From Chloroflexota bacterium (lineage in GTDB: Bacteria > Chloroflexota > UBA6077), in NCBI GenBank assembly GCA_021788565.1, contig JAJYKO010000361.1, positions 1 to 6,172 of the forward strand: DNA of 6,172 nt, written 5' to 3'. The notes beneath the pieces are model-generated. The model made no database searches and was not told where the DNA came from. It was given only the letters and a program-made list of their open reading frames with translations. This document shows positions 4,546-6,172 of this stretch, in pieces; position 1 is the stretch's first letter, and each line of letters starts with the position of its first letter. The position numbers and the translations under genes were made by a program.

Positions 4546-5823
4546 CTACCTGAAGGTCCTCCACAGGTTGACGCCGAAGCAGCCGACGGCTCCGAGGCCG
4601 AGCACACCGGCCAGCGCGAGCGTCCACTCCACCGGACCAGAAGGCCATCCCGCGGCCGCCCCCACAATCAACGGCCCGACACGGAGGATCGCGGTGGCAT
4701 TCCCCAGCACAACGGTGGCCCACACCAATCCGACGCTCGCAAGCTGGCGCCCCGCGAAGCCGGGCAACATCCTCTGCCCCATTCCCAGGATCAGAAGCGT
4801 GACGAAGCCGGAGCCGAGGGAATGGATCTCCGTGTCCGCCGAAACCGGCAAAATCAAGCCGAAGAGCTTAAGGCCCAGCGCGATGTCCACCAAACCCGCC
4901 GCCACCAGCCACAGATAGGCCGGCACGAGGAGGAACTCCACCGGCTTGAGGTAGTGCCGGTCCTCGGAAGGCATCCCGCCGTCCCGCCTCCGCAACGGCA
5001 CCACCTGCAGGACCACGGCGAAAGCAACCAGGGCTGCTCCCTCCAGCAGGTCGCCGAGAAGAGCGCCCGCGGCCGGGCCACCCAGGTCTCCCCACCCTCG
5101 TAGCGCGAGCCCGACAATGAAAGGCAGGAGGCTGAGTCGCATGGCGGACCTGGATGGCACCCGCAGCCATAGGAAAAGCGGGAACGAGCGGGCGGACATC
5201 GCGACGGAGACCGGCACGAGAAAACCGGCCAGGCCGATCCGGACCACCAGATTGTCTGCGGCCGCCGCGATAAGGGGATGCAGGCCCAATGCGGAGTCGA
5301 AGGTGACCACCGCGTTGGCAGCCAACGCGAGCCAGAGAGCAGCGAACGCGACGATCAGGTAGGGGAGCACTGGCGCCAGGCCGGGGCGCTGCCGGAGCGG
5401 CGGACCACCTCGCGCTGTCGCGGCCAGGCTACCCACAGCCAGGGTGGCAGCCGCAAATTCCAGCAGCCCGGACGCGGCCAGGGCAGCGGCGGGTACTGCG
5501 CTTCCGCTTATGCCGAGCACCGGCTGGGCGACAGCACGCAGGGCGAGCCCGGTCGCCATCAGGCCCAGAATCCAGGGCAAGAGTGAAGGTGCGGCCAGCG
5601 CCGCGCCTCGGAGGCGCGGAAGAAAGTGGAAGCCTGCCCCCAGCACCATCAGGCCGCCCCAGCCGAAGATCTGGAGGTGACCGTGGGCCTGGACCATCGC
5701 GGGCCACCAGCCGGCCGCATCGATCCCCAACGCGGATACACCGAAGGCGACGGCGCCATACCCGAACCCGGCAGTCGCGGCAGCCACAATTGAGGCCCAG
5801 ACAAATGGAAGCCAGCGCACCAA
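4546..5823 (-). CDS. NnrS-like polytopic membrane protein
   Basis: The 425-aa product is almost entirely hydrophobic, with about 12 predicted helices. The most telling segments are QAHGHLQIFGWGGLMVLGAG (residues 45-64) and IHSLGSGFVTLLILGMGQRM (333-352). Histidines at 47, 49, 66 and 334 are in positions reminiscent of the haem-binding NnrS family, which is linked to nitric-oxide and nitrosative-stress tolerance in proteobacteria. The early His-rich helix also resembles haem-copper oxidase subunit I, a known distant relationship of NnrS. I infer a haem or metal-binding membrane protein; the NO role is not shown by the neighbours, as no denitrification genes are in view. The TTG at 5821-5823 is preceded by GGGAG with 6-nt spacing; the next codon, GTG, is an alternative start. 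The gene lies 72 bp downstream of the M20 hydrolase stop, on the same strand, and may be cotranscribed or have its own promoter. Confidence 0.75.
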   Translation of the reverse strand: MVRWLPFVWASIVAAATAGFGYGAVAFGVSALGIDAAGWWPAMVQAHGHLQIFGWGGLMVLGAGFHFLPRLRGAALAAPSLLPWILGLMATGLALRAVAQPVLGISGSAVPAAALAASGLLEFAAATLAVGSLAATARGGPPLRQRPGLAPVLPYLIVAFAALWLALAANAVVTFDSALGLHPLIAAAADNLVVRIGLAGFLVPVSVAMSARSFPLFLWLRVPSRSAMRLSLLPFIVGLALRGWGDLGGPAAGALLGDLLEGAALVAFAVVLQVVPLRRRDGGMPSEDRHYLKPVEFLLVPAYLWLVAAGLVDIALGLKLFGLILPVSADTEIHSLGSGFVTLLILGMGQRMLPGFAGRQLASVGLVWATVVLGNATAILRVGPLIVGAAAGWPSGPVEWTLALAGVLGLGAVGCFGVNLWRTFR

Positions 5824-5831
5824 GTGTCGCT

Positions 5832-5858
5832 CCCAGCAAACAGGCTGGGGACATTGTA
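5832..5858 (-). promoter_or_regulatory. Inverted repeat and -10-like hexamer upstream of the NnrS-like gene
   Basis: CCCAGC and GCTGGG (5832-5837 and 5844-5849) form a perfect inverted repeat with a 6-nt centre. On the minus strand a TACAAT hexamer (5853-5858) lies just upstream, which would place the transcription start near 5846, inside the repeat. The gene-proximal arm overlaps the GGGAG ribosome binding site (5830-5834). No good -35 is seen. It could be an operator or, if transcription starts further upstream, a hairpin that hides the ribosome binding site. Confidence 0.4.
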
Positions 5859-5895
5859 GCGTGTCGAGGGCTTCTGGAGGAGGTTGGGGTTTCTT

Positions 5896-6172
5896 CTAAG
5901 TGTCCCTCAGACCCTCCACAACTGTGAAGTAGGCAGCCGCCAGGTAGACCTTGGTTCGGACCATCAGCGACTCCACATCGATGCTCTCGTCCACTCCATG
6001 GACACCGGTGCCAGCGGCGTCCCCATCTGGGTGGATGGGGCTGAAGCCGTAGGCCTGCACCCCCAGGGGCCGAACGTACTGGGAGTCGGTAAAGCCGATG
6101 GTGAAACCGGGAGCGAGCCGGACATCGGACCGCCCCAGGGTCAGGGAGAGAGAGCGCTCCAGCATGCTGACG
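5896..6172 (-). CDS. M20-family zinc amidohydrolase/peptidase, C-terminal part
   Basis: About 91 codons are visible, ending in TAG at 5896-5898. The frame stays open to the right edge, so the gene start lies outside the window. The pattern GFTDSQYVRPLGVQAYGFSP followed by GVHGVDESIDVESL is the conserved C-terminal signature of M20 enzymes (ArgE/DapE/CPG2/aminoacylase group). The His of HGVDE is the usual late zinc ligand, and the TDSQ segment lines the active site. Substrate cannot be told from this part: N-acyl amino acids, dipeptides or succinyl-diaminopimelate are all possible. It is on the same strand as the NnrS-like gene downstream. Confidence 0.82.
   Translation of the reverse strand, partial: VSMLERSLSLTLGRSDVRLAPGFTIGFTDSQYVRPLGVQAYGFSPIHPDGDAAGTGVHGVDESIDVESLMVRTKVYLAAAYFTVVEGLRDT

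Overview
The window is GC-rich bacterial DNA with good Shine-Dalgarno sequences and frequent TTG starts. A free-living bacterium is suggested by a thiamine-precursor ABC importer under a TPP riboswitch, a pyrophosphate-type phosphofructokinase and a 12-helix NnrS-like membrane protein. The phylum cannot be fixed from the sequence alone. Chloroflexota or another deep-branching high-GC group is a guess from the mixture of families.

Left third (1-2400, minus strand, read right to left): a sigma70-type promoter, a TPP (THI-box) riboswitch and an intrinsic terminator precede three genes. These encode an ABC ATPase (ThiZ type), a permease (ThiX type) and a substrate-binding lipoprotein (ThiY/NMT1 type, cut by the window edge). 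Together they should form an importer for a thiamine pyrimidine precursor, shut off when TPP is plentiful.

Middle (2400-4528, plus strand): about 450 bp without a convincing gene contains a possible promoter, a palindrome and tandem hairpins. It is followed by a stand-alone CheY-like receiver protein and then a 402-aa phosphofructokinase whose active-site motifs point to pyrophosphate as phosphoryl donor. A short gap between them holds a -10-like hexamer inside a perfect inverted repeat.

Right third (4546-6172, minus strand): a 425-aa polytopic membrane protein resembling the NnrS family converges on the phosphofructokinase gene with only 17 bp between stop codons. Upstream of it lies the C-terminal end of an M20-family zinc amidohydrolase that enters from the right edge.

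No mobile element, CRISPR array, tRNA or rRNA was recognised. The most informative non-coding feature is the riboswitch with its terminator and a readable anti-terminator pairing. No completely new system is evident. The best leads are the riboswitch details, the receiver/phosphofructokinase pairing and the inverted repeats placed over start signals.
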